From Talinum fruticosum (lineage: Eukaryota; Streptophyta; Magnoliopsida; Caryophyllales; Talinaceae), in contig JAITYX010000005.1 in NCBI GenBank assembly GCA_021018815.1, positions 7,969,501-8,033,500 on the forward strand: DNA of 64,000 nucleotides, read 5' to 3'. Each line of letters opens with the position of its first letter. The stretch's first letter is position 1. A model generated the notes under the pieces. That model worked only from the letters and a program-made list of their open reading frames with translations. It was not told where the DNA came from and made no database searches. A program made the translations under genes and the position numbers. Positions 23,238 to 34,489 of the stretch are shown here, in pieces.

Positions 23238-23764
23238 TGTAGACACCCAAAGAGTGTCGTCCTTTATCTCGTTATTTTAATGTTTTGTTTTGTCGACCCG
23301 ATGATGATAATCCCGAGTCATGTTTGTAGATTTGGATTTTGGATTGTGATCTATGAGTGCAATGTAAGCCAATAAACTACAAAGAACCCGAACACCACTT
23401 AAATAGCCTTTTGCCTTGTGTCGATCTACAAATCCTCTTTTCTTTCGGACCAGTCCAAGAGTCGGGTCGAGCCTTTACAGATTGTGGAGTCCCATGATGT
23501 GTGCCGGAAATTCCAAGTACAAAATACCGCATTCTACTTTTGTCCAAGTCGGACAAGGAGCTGAAGACCCGAAGACAACGTTAAAGCATTGCATTTCATG
23601 ATCGGGAGCATCAAAGTGCTTGCGTTTTAAACATCACGACATAGCCCACATAAGGCTAGACGCTTTCCCTCTAAATGACGTCGTGGTTGACGCTCGTCTT
23701 CTAAAAGCATGGTGGAACGCTGCATTTTAAGCTTGGAGAGTCCTCGGAGACAACCGTGGTTCCT
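23238..23764 (+). mobile_element. TGTAGACACC-type gypsy LTR, truncated
   Basis: Matches 30250 onwards in several blocks (TGTAGACACC start, the cccgatgatga/cccggtgatgaaatctcggg block, ggaccagtccaagagtcgggtc against gctggtccaagctcgggtc) but is only ~527 bp against ~2 kb. Ends ...gtggttcct, like ...gtgattccta at 32282. Confidence 0.6.
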
Positions 23765-24135
23765 ATGACGACATTTAGATTTTATTCGAGATATGATGGG
23801 TCTTCGTGCTTAAGTATTTCTAACCATATTGGGAGCATTTTCTAGTGGCAAAGAGAATAAAATATTATCGTCCATCATTAAGGATAGGTTGAGAGAAATT
23901 GAGAGAAAATTTGTATTCTCATCATTGATTAAATTGTTGTTTCAATTGTGATTACTTGTACTTTCCCTAATATAATGGACTTGTCTATTTTTTTCGCCTC
24001 CATAGTTTTCTCCCATATTGGATTCCCACATAAAATTCTCTTGTCCGTTGACTTGTAGCTTTCATTATTAACTACTTTTGATTATCATTGTTTACATTCA
24101 AATCACTTCCGCTCAAGTTGCTCTATTACCTAACA
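23765..24135 (+). mobile_element. Copia 5' LTR, second part
   Basis: Resumes with gacatttagatttta and follows 41270-41638 of the 3' LTR (gatcaaattgttgtttcaattgtgat, attatcattgtttacattcaaatca) to its end at CCTAACA. Together with 20884-21066 the LTR is about 540 bp, like the 3' LTR (534 bp). Confidence 0.85.
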
Positions 24136-24137
24136 AG

Positions 24138-24150
24138 TGGGATTAGATTA
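24138..24150 (+). other. Copia primer-binding site (initiator Met tRNA type)
   Basis: tgggattagatta, two bases after the LTR end, is a mutated form of the usual TGGTATCAGAGC. Confidence 0.6.
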
Positions 24151-25114
24151 AAGTTTAGAGTATCTTCAATTTTAAATGTTAATATTCAAAAGTTTGATGG
24201 AGAAATTAGTTTTAATCTCTTGAAGGCTCAGATGAAGGAGATTCTCATTCAACGTAAATTGTGGAAAGTTCGTAGTATTATTAAGGGGAAACCCAATTTG
24301 ACGATAGATGAAGAATTAGGTTGAATACAAGAGAAAGAACCAAGAGACCACGTTAGACGATAGATGAAAAATTAGGCTATACAGTTGTGTTTGGTGCCCC
24401 ATGTACTACAAGAGGTGTTTAATAAGACAACAAGTAGTGGAACTTTGGTTTCGATTGGAGGAACTCTACATGACGAAGAGCCTCACCAACAAGATTCGTT
24501 TGAAGAAACATTTATATATGTTCTTCATGCCCGAATGTACTCCTATTAAAAAACATCTAAATTATTTTAATTTGAATACTATTGATCCGGAAAGTTTAGA
24601 TGTGAAAATTGAGGATGAAAACAAAGCAATTTTATTAGTTATTTCTTTACCCCATCGTATAAGTACTTTAAGGAAATCATGTTAAATACTAATGTTCATA
24701 CTATATCATTTGAGGATGTTGAGGCCAATTTATTGTCTATAGAAAAATTTGACCTTGATGTGTGTCCTGAAAAAGTCAAAGATCTTGGTTGTAAGGGGTA
24801 GAACCTTTGAAAAGAGGAATGGTAGTAAGACAAATTACCATTCCAAGTATAGGGATTGTATGTCAACAAAATAATTTCTACAAGACAAAGGATCATATTG
24901 TTGCTGATTCTTTTAAATTGAAAAATAAGAAGGAAAGAGAAGTTTTAAACCGAAAAATAAGAAGGAAAGAGAAGAAAAGGAAAAACAATCCCAAAAAACC
25001 TATTGTTGCTAATTGTGTGGTTGAATATGAGTCCGATGGTGATGTGTTGGTTGCTACTACCTCTAGAAAAGTGAATTGTGATAAACGAATTTTGAATTAT
25101 GGTTGTACATGTCA
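24151..25114 (+). pseudogene. Copia gag, decayed
   Basis: Reads NIQKFDGEISFNLLKAQMKE near 24180, the 'KFDGxNFxxWKxxM' start of copia gag. It continues ELWFRLEELYMTKSLTNKIR (UBN2-type gag) and LDVKIEDENKAILLVISLP. Later ILNYGCTCHF corresponds to the ILDSG(A/C)(T/S)xH segment at the start of the protease region, where the LINE cuts in. Stops near 24324 and 24685 and frameshifts kill it. Confidence 0.8.
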
Positions 25115-25457
25115 TTTTTTTTTTTTGGTGAATGGGTAAAGAAGATAAACACGGCAAATCGCTAGGTAGCCCTTCTCACAAGGGTTCTACCTAGGGTGTC
25201 ATTAGCCAAAATCAAGGAGAGGGAATGGGATGGACAAGTATCCCCAAGAGGACGGCACCGAAACCTTGTGCCCCTGTTGTGCAAGCCGATCCGCCGCACA
25301 ATTAGCTTCTCTAAACACATGATTAAAGGAGAAATTCCTAAAATAAGACATCAATTGAATGATGTCTTTGATGATAAAATCAATCTGCCACGGTGGTTTG
25401 ATAGTGCCTTGAAGAGCCTAAATGATGATCTTGTTGTCACCCTCAACTTGAAGTGAA

Positions 25458-25673
25458 CTAATATTTGCTTTGACTCGCTCGTTGGAGACCATATCCGAGC
25501 GCACTAGCTTCAGTAACTAGAATAGATGTGACACCTAGTTGTGCCACTCCCGCGTTGATAAGATTTCCTTGGTCATCTCGTAATATGAAACCCATAGCTG
25601 CAAGTTCATTTTTTAGAGATCCATCAAAGTTAAGTTTGATCCACCCGGCAGGGGGCTTGTTCCATTTAACCAA
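25458..25673 (-). pseudogene. LINE RNase H domain fragment
   Basis: Minus-strand PPAGWIKLNFDGSLKNELAA followed by MGFILRDDQGNLI and TEASALGYGLQ is the plant RVT_3 RNase H start (KLNFDG, GxxLRDxxG, EAxALxxGL). Truncated by a stop at the LINE's decayed end. Confidence 0.75.
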
Positions 25674-26960
25674 GTGTATTTTCTTTGGTCCGTTCTCGCT
25701 TGTCTTGATGTCTGTAGTCTATTGGTGATAGTTTAATTCTTGCTTTCTATTCCGCGAAAGCTCTTTTTGCCCCGATTAATGTTCCGAGATGGTTGAAATC
25801 TTCGTCTCGAAAAGTGACAAGCATTTCTGTCCTTCCGGATGCTCCATAGAAGAAAAAGAAACCGTTGAAAATGCTCGGATGAAGGGACACCTGGGCTGCA
25901 TGGATGATGCATCTACCGCTAGATATGGGTTATATGAAATTGGTGGTGTGTAACCATTGGTGGTTAGAAGCTGATGCCCACACTAGTTGTGTTCTTGGGC
26001 AACGGAAAAGAGGTGGTCTTCGGTTTCATCCTCGTAAATTACAAGACTTGCAATTGGGGACGATTTGCAGCCCTAGTCTAACTAAGTTCTTTTTAAGAGG
26101 AATTCCTTTATGCATTAATTGCCAAACAAAAATTTTAATCTTTGGTGATACGTTAATTTTCCATATCCATCTTCCTTCCCATGGATCCCGCCCAACAACA
26201 TTTTGTGCTAGGTTTGTGGCTATTTTTGTGGAAAAAACTCGGTTTCCCGAAAGACCCCAGCAATTTTCATCATTTGTAGGAAATGCGAGGAGTGGTACAC
26301 TTTTGATAATAGAAACTAGGTGCATTGGCAGGACGGACTCTAGTTTGGGGACATCCCAACTATTATCATTTTTAATAAAGTCACTCACTCTACTCGTAGG
26401 TTGAGTGATTGTGGATCAAACCCCGTCATCCGAAGAAGGTTTTGGTCCCGGCACCAAAAATCTGTCCGGAACAAAATATCTTTCCCATTACCGATTTTCC
26501 ATCTAATTCCTTTGCTAAAAGTAGCGTAGCAACTAAACAAGTTTTTCCAAACCCATGAATATGTGCTTTTCGACTTAACTTTGAAAAGGTTATTTTGTCT
26601 CATATACTTACTCGTCATGTGTTTGGTCCATAGGTTATCGAGTTCCTTTAATAGTTTCCAAATAAGCTTACACCTGAAAGGCAACATTAATATCCTCCAT
26701 TTTTTGCAATCCTAATCCCCCTGTATTCTTGGGTTGACAGACACGATCCCAAGCAATCATTAGTAGGCCTTTACTTGGTAGTAGATTTCCGAAAAAAATC
26801 CCTATTAATTTTATTTAGCGACTCGGAGATATATTTCGGGAGTTTAAAACATTGCATTATGTGGGCGGGGATAGATTTGAGGTTTGATTGAATTAGGACC
26901 ACTCTTCCCGCTTTTGACAAAGTTCCCGCTTTCCAAGTACTGAGATTTTTATTTGCAAGA

Positions 26961-27584
26961 TCAACAATGGGCGAGAATAAAGGTATTTTTTTCCTTCCTT
27001 GGATTGTCTGTGCAACCTAAATATTTGCCCGGGGACTCAACAATAGGAATGTGAAAAATAGTCGAGGCTATTTCCTTATCCCTTCTGGATGCATTAGCGG
27101 AGAAAATCATGAATGATTTATGAAAATTGATCAGTTGTCTCGAGAACGCACAAAAATTATCCATGATTCTTTTAAGGGAACATAAGGATTGAGCTTTGGT
27201 TTTACAAAAGAGCAGGCTATCATCTCGCAAAAATAGGGCCGGAAGTGTATCTCCTTTAGCGCAAAGATTAACTCGTATCCCACTTTTCCTATTCAAACTT
27301 TCCTTTAGGAAATTAGCAGAAAGGGCTTCCATACGGATAAGAAATAGATATGGAGACAGAGGGTCGCCTTGCTTGAGGCCTCTTGCAGGGATCAAGAACC
27401 CCGTTGGTTGGTCATTTATCGCAATGAGTAAGAGACCGATGAGATGCATTCTCCAATCCATTTGATCCACTTCTGGGAAACCCATATCAGTCATGCACTC
27501 GGTATAAGAAGTCCCATTTGATCCTATCATATGCTTTTTCCATATCAAGCTTAAGTGCCACCCATCCTGTTTTAGTAGTTGCAT
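26961..27584 (-). pseudogene. LINE reverse transcriptase fragment
   Basis: A 207-codon open segment of the LINE above with RT motifs: INDQPTGFLIPARGLKQGDP then LSPYLFLIRMEALS, then the catalytic region LFLRDDSLLFCKT, where F-A-D-D has become L-R-D-D (both aspartates kept), and GKYLGC. The N-terminal part before the ORF start is readable in another frame, showing a frameshift near 27540-27590. Confidence 0.8.
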
Positions 27585-27801
27585 TTTTAAATTTATTCAT
27601 GACTTCATGGGCTAGAAGAATATTATCGTGTATCTGTCGCTCGGGACGCACGCGCATTGCGGGGAGAGATTAAACTCCCTATGCATGAGCGAAGTCGGTT
27701 AGCCAAGATTTTAGCAATAATTTTATACGAGTGTGTTGCATAGGCTAATAGGTCCGAAGTGGTTAGTTGCATAGGCTAATTTTATACAAGTGTACATATC
27801 A

Positions 27802-29449
27802 TGTGTGATCATAGGGATTGGTTTACTACTTATAAGCTTGTTCATACTGATATTTTTTATGGGCAATGATACTCGAATGTAAGGTTATTAGGATTAGTAC
27901 TGTATGCATTAAAACCCGTGATGATGTTGTTATAACCTTGTCTAAGGTTCAAGCACATTTTGAATATAACTCATAAGCTTATCTCTCTGGATACTCTTGA
28001 GACTAATGGCTATAGGGTATTCAATTGAGAATGGCATTCTCAAAATAACAAAAGGTGCACTCGGTGTTGTTGAAAGGTGTGAGACAAGGGAGTCTTTATA
28101 TTCTACAAGGACTACAATTACAAGTTCCGTGTCACTTCGTAATACGACATTAGTTTGCGACCCTACTCTCTTATGGCATCTGCGTTTGGGCCATATTTAT
28201 GAAAAAAGGATGATTATTTTGAGTAAGAGAGGTATTTTGGGTAGCAAAGGAACAAGTAAGCTTGATTATTGTGATTATTGTGTGTTTGGGAAACAAAAAG
28301 AGTGAGTTTCTCTACTGCAAACCACTCGTACACAAGGGACCCTTGATTTGGAGACAAACGCAACATGTTGATCTTTATTGATGATTTTTCTCATAAAGTG
28401 TGGGTTTATTTCTTGATATATAAATAAGGCATTTCCCATGTTCAAGAAGTTCAAAGCCCTTATAGAAAATCAAACTGGCAGGAAAATCAAGAAGCTTAGA
28501 ACTAATGATAGCCTTGAATTTTATGAAGATGAATTCAATGATTTCTACACGCTTTAAGGAATTGTAAGGCATAAGACACTTGTTTGAAAGCCCCAACAAA
28601 ATAGAGTTGTAGAATGCATCAATCGGACTTTCCTGGAGAGATCTCATTGTATACTTTTTAATGCCTGGACTATAGGACGTTGAAGCCCTTTCTACAACTC
28701 GATATATGTCATCAATCTCTCACCATGTTCTTCCATTGACTTCAAGATTTCAGAAAAAGTATGGTCAGGTAACCCTATTGATTATTCTATCGTTAGAATA
28801 TTTGGGTGTCCCGCTTATGATCATGTGAATAATGGGAAGTTAGCCCCTAGGGACATCAAGTGTAAGTTTTTAGGTTATTCATATGAGTCTAAGGGATACC
28901 AGTTGTGGTGCCCCGAGACACATAAAATTATTCAAAGTAGGGATGTAACCTTTAATGAAATTGTTATGTTATCTTCTAGAGAAGATATTGTTGTTTCTTC
29001 TACTTATATAGGTAATAAGAAAGACACTAATGAGAAGGTAGAGATATAACATGTTGTCATTGTTCAAGGTGGAGTTGTTGATGATTCCGAAAGAAGGTTC
29101 ATATTGTCGAACCCATTTCGATGTAAGACTTGTCGCTTATGCTTTATTTGTTGTAGAGAATCTTCAATTTATTCCGAGGCTATTTCCTGTTCTAATTCAT
29201 CCAAGTGCGTCCTTGTTATGTAAGAAGAGATAGAGAGTCTTCAAAAGAATGGGACCTGGTACTTATGTGACCTACCTAAAGGCCAACGAGCCTTAACTTC
29301 CAAGTAGATCCAAAAAAAAGGAAGGCATGCTAGGGGTTGAAGATGCAAGGTGGAAAGCACGTCTAATTACACGTTGTCACAACCAAAAGGAAGCTATTAA
29401 GTTTAATGAAGTATTCTCTCCTGTTGTTCGTCATACTTCTATTAGAGTG
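27802..29449 (+). pseudogene. Copia protease/pre-integrase/integrase region, decayed
   Basis: After the LINE the copia frame resumes with CDHRDWF, then LWHLRLGHIYEKRMIILSKR (GAG_pre-integrase), DYCDYCVFGKQ (zinc finger tail), and integrase pieces KKLRTNDSLEF, GIVRHKT, PQQNRVVE and NRTFLE. Next come FGCPAY and APRDIKCKFLGYSYESKGYQ, then the pre-RT linker WKARLITR and EVFSPVVRHTSIRV, where the next insertion falls. Several stops. Confidence 0.82.
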
Positions 29450-30249
29450 TGATAAGTTCCATATTTTTATTAGATTACATAGGACGTTTCTTACCATTTT
29501 TCGGGATTTATATGCGCATTTAGGTACTTTATGCCCCGTTTATGCTTTACGCCTGGGTTTTGCGTTTTTATCTCGTTTTTGTAGTTTTCTAGTGATTTGT
29601 ACCAGGATTTTAGCCATATTTTTGTGCCAAAGATTTTTTGAGTCTATATTTTGGATTGATTTATTGAAGAGCTTTGCAATGACACATTATAAGTTCAATT
29701 CCGATAAGAAACAGAAAAATTATGAGTCGGGAAGTAAGAAGTGTGCGATAATGGACACCTCTTCAATCTTTGACGTATACCTTTCCCCACATTTATATAA
29801 TATGCATAATGATCAATGTATTATAAACTAGAATCAATAAGCTTTCTAGAAAATCAAGAATCGCATTATTTGGACATTGGACGAGGAAGTTATGACTGGA
29901 ACATTTAGCTTGTGCCGGACAAAAAGTAACACAACTAGCCCGTGTTGATCGGCACGCCCATATAGGTGGCTTTTCGGGTGGCTTTTTAGTTTCCGCTCAA
30001 TTTTCGTGATTTGCTTCCTATTTTATGCTATATAAGGCACATTTTTTTCAACCATCCCATATCCAACCAGCTCCATATTATTCACCACTTAGTTAGGATT
30101 AGATTAGATTATAGACTTAAGAGCAAGTACAAACATGAGATTTTACAAGGATCTCATATCGGGTTTGCAAGTGACGATTCAATCACGCCTTTGGATGAGT
30201 GACTTTCTTCCCTTCTCTTCTCTTTTCTAACTTTATATTTACATATATT

Positions 30250-32282
30250 TGTAGACACCTAAGACGTGTCATCCCTTTTTTATTTATTTTATTTGTTAGC
30301 CCGGTGATGAAATCTCGGGCCTATTTGCGAATTCGGATCATGATTAGAGTCCGATTGGCGTGATGGAAACCAAGTAAAACACAAAAACCCTTTACCACCA
30401 AAAATCAACCTTATTTGCTTTAGGCGAGCCCACAAACCCAATTTTTTCTCGCTGGTCCAAGCTCGGGTCAACGCTCAAGGTTAACACTTGGCTAGCGCCG
30501 CTTATTAGGCCTTACCGCCTACTAAACGCCGTGTTTCATCTTCGGCTTCCAACCGATATACGGAGTTCAAATTGTTCGTACGATGTCGTATGGCCGACGC
30601 TGCACTTCGGGGTAATTTTCGCCAAAGAGCTATGTTTTGCTCCAAACGTCTAACCGAGACACGAAAACTAACTACATAAAACGACACCGTACTTGGCCGA
30701 GTCGCGCTTCAACAAATTTTGCGCCAAAGCGCTGCATTTTCTCTAGAGATCAACTGCAACATGGAAGGCTAGTTTGACCAAACAATGACGTTTCTTAGCT
30801 GGTGCCCGCGATTCTTGGCCTTGTCCATGGGATTTTCGGTTCAAGGAGATTTGGTCCGCTTGTTTCGATTTTCCGGCCGGTTCACTGCTGCATTTTGGAT
30901 GGCTTTTTAGCTGCTCTTTAGGTCATTTTGTGACCTACTCTCTTCTTTATAAATAGAGACCTCAACATCTCATTCCGAGGATGGCTATATCCTATGCCAA
31001 ATGTTGTTGAATATTAACCGAGAGAGGTCAATAGCCTTAAAAACGCTGCTGAAATCTAGCTAAGAGCTATTGACTACTTAACCGTATCCCGATCTCTTGG
31101 CTTCGTTTTAGCTAATCCTCACTACAATACTCGTCATCCTATTCGATCGTCTAACCTTCATCATTCACATACATCACTCTATCTTAACCAAAATTCATAA
31201 AAAATCACTTTCATTACTCGTTCACCCATCGTCACGCTTCCGAGATCCGAGTTCGAGATCAAGATTAGCAGGTGGGACAATCTGAAGGTGTTCATTTCCT
31301 TCGCGGTTTTAATGGTTTATTTAATTATTGCATTTTATCGCTTTCCCTATTGTGGTACAAAGATATAATCGCTTTCAATTCCTCCTCGCCCGCTGTAGTT
31401 TATTTTTATCTCTTTCCTTTACTTGCTTTCTTTATTGCTTTCTTATTTTTTTATTGCTTTGTTCACATGCCTTGGTTGATTTAAATTTTGGTATTCACCT
31501 GTTATATGCTTTTTGGAAACACATTTCTTAAACTCACATCTCAAATTAATAAAGGTCATCTGTTGACGAGAGGAATGGAAGGGTTTATCCCTACATTTCG
31601 TACCTTCGCCCCCAAATCTAGATTCTCGGTTCTAGACCGATGGAGTCAAATTTTAAACTTCTTTCAAGCTTAGTTTTTTCATACTAAGATTGAAAGAGTC
31701 TTTTATTTATTTTTGTTAATTTTTATTTTTCAAAACTAATTGACGACTCTCATTTTCCATTCTATTTCTCCTTAAAGTTCTCCTCGGTATTTCTAATTGA
31801 AAATAAAAAAATTTTATTTTATTTCTGACAATTTAAGTCATGGACCGAGACTAATCACCTCAGCCACGGCCCATGGCTGGCGCCGGCTACCATACGGTGC
31901 TAACTCTTGCCGACGCCGGACGAGTTACCAAGAAAGGCTTTGGTCTAAGCCGGTGTTTTCACACTATTTTGCCCTAAAAGCCTTACTCGCAAAAATACAC
32001 CTAAATTTTTGTTATTTTCTTAAGTCATGGAATAATATCCAAAGGTTTCTAAAAGCAAATTTCTAAAATAAAAAATTTAATAAAACCCTCAATCAATATT
32101 CATTTTAATTTGTTTCAAATTAATTACAAAAATCAAAAATCTCAATAAGAGTTACATCCTCATTTCTAATAAAATTTTAAAATCGTTTTCAAAAAGAATC
32201 TTCAAAAAAGAGACCCGACATTCATAGGGAAACTCGGTCCCAATCTGGTCCCCTTATGGGGGGATGGGTTGTGATTCCTATA
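30250..32282 (+). mobile_element. TGTAGACACC-type gypsy LTR (about 2 kb), nested
   Basis: Starts TGTAGACACCTAAGACGTG, flanked by atatt on both sides (30245-30249, 32283-32287). It ends gggttgtgattcctata, probably from ...CCTACA by C-to-T change. Contains a TATA box at 30948 and a plausible leader after it. Same family as 23238-23764. No internal genes, so it is best read as a solo LTR, though a very short internal remnant cannot be excluded. ORFs within (31272-31673, 31797-32066) show no domain. Confidence 0.6.
30948..30956 (+). promoter_or_regulatory. TATA box in TGTAGACACC-type LTR
   Basis: TATAAATAG followed about 30 bases later by a pyrimidine/adenine-rich likely start region (catctcattccg). 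Typical LTR core promoter. Confidence 0.5.
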
Positions 32283-32888
32283 ATATTGCAATTTAGATTT
32301 TAGTTTTGGATGTTGAATATTTTATTTATGCAAGTCTTTGTTAATTTCCCGAAATTGTGTTGCTCCCTTTTGGTATTTTGGAATTATTTACTTGTTTTAT
32401 TAATTTTGGAGTTATGTATTACTTGTGAGAAACTTGATCACTTTCTTGCATGTGTCGGACATTAAATGAAGTACCGAAATGTAAAATTTGATGTTGGAAT
32501 GCCAAGATTTGACTAATTTGTGTGATAACTGGAGAAAAAATCACCAATAAAAAACCTAATTTGATTATCACATGCTTAATGAATCTAGATTAATCAAGAA
32601 CCATTGAGAAATAGTAATTGATTTAATTTAGGTATTTTCATCCTATCGTGAAAGAAGGGTTTGATAATTCGATTGTCGGTTTTAAAATAACCAATCAAAG
32701 AAAGTGTTTGATTTGATACTTGGATTGGGAGATTATTTGATAGTAGTTTAATTTATATTAATCTCAATTTTAAATCATGATTTGTTTAGTAAATGTTGGA
32801 GGAATATAGCCCAATACTTTAACCTTATTCCTATAGAGATGACCTTAATGTGCTATGATGCTATATATGTACGCTTGCGGGCCTATCA

Positions 32889-33195
32889 AAGTATTTCTTG
32901 CATTTGTTGCTATGTTTAATATGGAATTGGAATAGATGGATGTCAAAACTACTTTTCCATTGGGAAGTTGGAGGAAGAAATATATATGAAACAACCTGAG
33001 GGTTGTGAGGTTCTTGGTAAGGAACATTGTGTATGATATTTGAAAAAGTCCTTGTATGGACTCAAGCAAGCTCCTAGACACTAGTACAAAAGATTTGATA
33101 CTTTTCTAATTGGGAATCGTTATATATAGAGTTAATATGACATGGGTGTGTGCTTTAAGGAGTTTTTTAATGGTTCCTTTGTGTACTTCTTATTA
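32889..33195 (+). pseudogene. Copia reverse transcriptase, first part
   Basis: Reads KVFLAFVAMFNMELE-MDVKT (canonical LA..A..xxxLxQMDVKTAFLHG), then with frame changes EEEIYMKQPEGCEV, YLKKSLYGLKQAPR and YKRFDTFL. It is interrupted by the minisatellite insertion at 33196; the last codons before it encode the VYLLLYVDD start. Confidence 0.85.
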
Positions 33196-33782
33196 GACCT
33201 AGCAAAACGGACCCGAACCGAACGGGTCAACCCGAACGACCGAAACCCAAACCGAACCGACATCCGAAACAGCTTGAACCGATTTTGACCTGAAAACCGA
33301 AATGAACCGACCCGAACAGAACCGACCCGAAATGACCCGAACCGAAACCGACCTGAATGCAAAATGACCCGAACCGAAACCGAACCGAACCCAAAATGAC
33401 CCGAGCCGAATCGGATTCGAATCAATTTAACCCGAATAAAAGTGACCCAACCCACATTTTTTTGTTGGGTCTCTCAGGATGGACTTTTGTGCCTATAGTG
33501 GTACAATTTTGAATCGATTTTGATCCAAAAAGTGACTCGATTATGACTAGATCCGAAATTAACCCGAATCGAACTCGAACGAGATTGACCCGAAGTTGAA
33601 CCGAACCGAAGTTGACCCGAAGCGAAACCGAATGAACCCAAACGAGATCAACCCGAAGTTTACCCGAACCGAAGTTGACCCGAACCCGAAACCGAACCGG
33701 ACCCGAACAAGATCAACCCGAAGTTAACCCGAACCGAACTAACCCGAACCGAACCCGAACCGAATGACCCGATTGCCAAGTA
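33196..33782. repeat. gacccgaaccgaa minisatellite with 12 bp target duplication
   Basis: About 587 bp built from variants of acccgaaccgaa / gttgacccgaa, with a non-repetitive centre at about 33450-33540. It sits exactly inside the copia YVDD-encoding region and is flanked by tacttcttatta on both sides (33184-33195 and 33783-33794). The exact duplication shows it arrived as a unit by an insertion mechanism and did not grow by slippage in place. ORFs through it (GSVRVG...) are repeat translations. Confidence 0.8.
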
Positions 33783-34489
33783 TACTTCTTATTATATGTT
33801 GATGACATATTGATTGCTTCTAAGGATATAAGTTCTTAGTCAACAAGTTGAAATCCCAACTTAGTGAGAAGTTTAAGACAAAGGACCTCGGAGCAATTAA
33901 GAAGATATTAGGCATGAAGATTCTTAGAAATTATAAAGTCGGTAAGCTTTACTTGTCTTAAAAGATTTGCATTAATAAAGTAGTTGAAAGGTTTAATATG
34001 AACTATTGTAAAGCTATTGCAACCTCTTACCGCACATTTCAAATCGTCTTTAGACTTATGCCCTAAAATTGATGACATTGCTAAGATATCTAAGATTCCT
34101 TACTCTAGTGATGTTATTAGCTTGATGCATGCTATTGTATGTACTAGACTTGACTTGACTATATAGTGAGTGTTATGAGTCATTATATACACAATCTTGG
34201 TAAGGAGCATTGGGAAGCTATGAATTGGATCCTTCGGTATGTGATTGGTACTGTGATAGAGGTTAGGTGTTTGATGGGAACAAGGTTACTACATGTGATG
34301 TTGCAAGGTTTGCTGATTCTGATTATAGTGGAGACCTCCATATGAGGAGGTCTATTTTTTTAGCTATATCTTTACTTTATGCTAGTGCTATTTCTTAGAA
34401 AACATCTTTGCAAGATATTGTAGCTTTTTCTACTATAGAGATTAAATATATTGCTGGTACTCGAAGGTGTGAGCTGCTTGGTTAAGAGG
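33783..34489 (+). pseudogene. Copia reverse transcriptase/RNase H, second part
   Basis: Resumes at the YFLLYVDDILIASKD catalytic motif (33784 on), then KLKSQLSEKFKTKDLGAIKK and ILGMKILR. RNase H pieces follow: YLRTFQ..., VGSVMYAIV-like 'LMHAIVCTRLD', HWEAMNWILRYVIGT, FADSDYSG, and STIEIKYIA before the next insertion. Stops and frameshifts throughout. Confidence 0.82.

Larger units (their letters stand above)
21067..23764 (+). mobile_element. Rearranged Ty3/gypsy derivative inserted in the copia 5' LTR
   Basis: Flanked by atgac on both sides. It starts (T)TGTAGACACCTAAAGAGTG and contains a purine tract plus a second TGTAGACACC start at 23238. The two LTR starts agree for about 50 bp and then diverge, so the left LTR is mostly deleted or replaced. 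The right LTR (23238-23764) resembles the start of the ~2 kb LTR at 30250. The interior carries an antisense PMD gene relic. It is a non-autonomous, deleted element with no gag or pol visible. Confidence 0.65.
25115..27790 (-). mobile_element. L1-type LINE inserted in copia, 5'-truncated
   Basis: Flanked by tgtacatgtca (25104-25114) and tgtacatatca (27791-27801), an 11 bp target duplication with one mismatch. The 12 T at 25115-25126 are its poly(A) tail on the minus strand. From high to low coordinates the minus strand gives: RT (YKIIAKILANRL, ISP, PERQIHDNILLAHE, KAYDRIKWDF, GLKQGDPLSPYLF, RDDSLLF, KYLGC); a late RT/linker region with WKIGNGKDILF; zf-RVT (FVWQLMHKGIPLKKNL...C..C); and RNase H (GWIKLNFDGSLKNE). 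That is plant L1 ORF2 order. ORF1 and the endonuclease are missing by 5' truncation. Multiple frameshifts. Confidence 0.88.
29450..32888 (+). mobile_element. Solo LTR in the copia RT region, itself interrupted
   Basis: Begins TGATAAGTTCC right after the copia HTSIRV codons and ends ...GTACGCTTGCGGGCCTATCA just before copia resumes (AAGTATTTCTTGCATTTG). Ends are TG...CA. Flanks gagtg / aagta differ by two A/G changes from a shared 5 bp. The ending resembles gypsy-type LTRs ('gtgcacttgcggg'). Outer pieces are 29450-30249 and 32283-32888, together ~1.4 kb. ORFs at 29406-29831 and 30011-30202 are shadows. Confidence 0.65.

Noticed and set aside
33132..33455. 107 aa ORF rich in Arg/Phe/Gly/Ser repeats
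   Set aside because: Read-through of the gacccgaaccgaa minisatellite.
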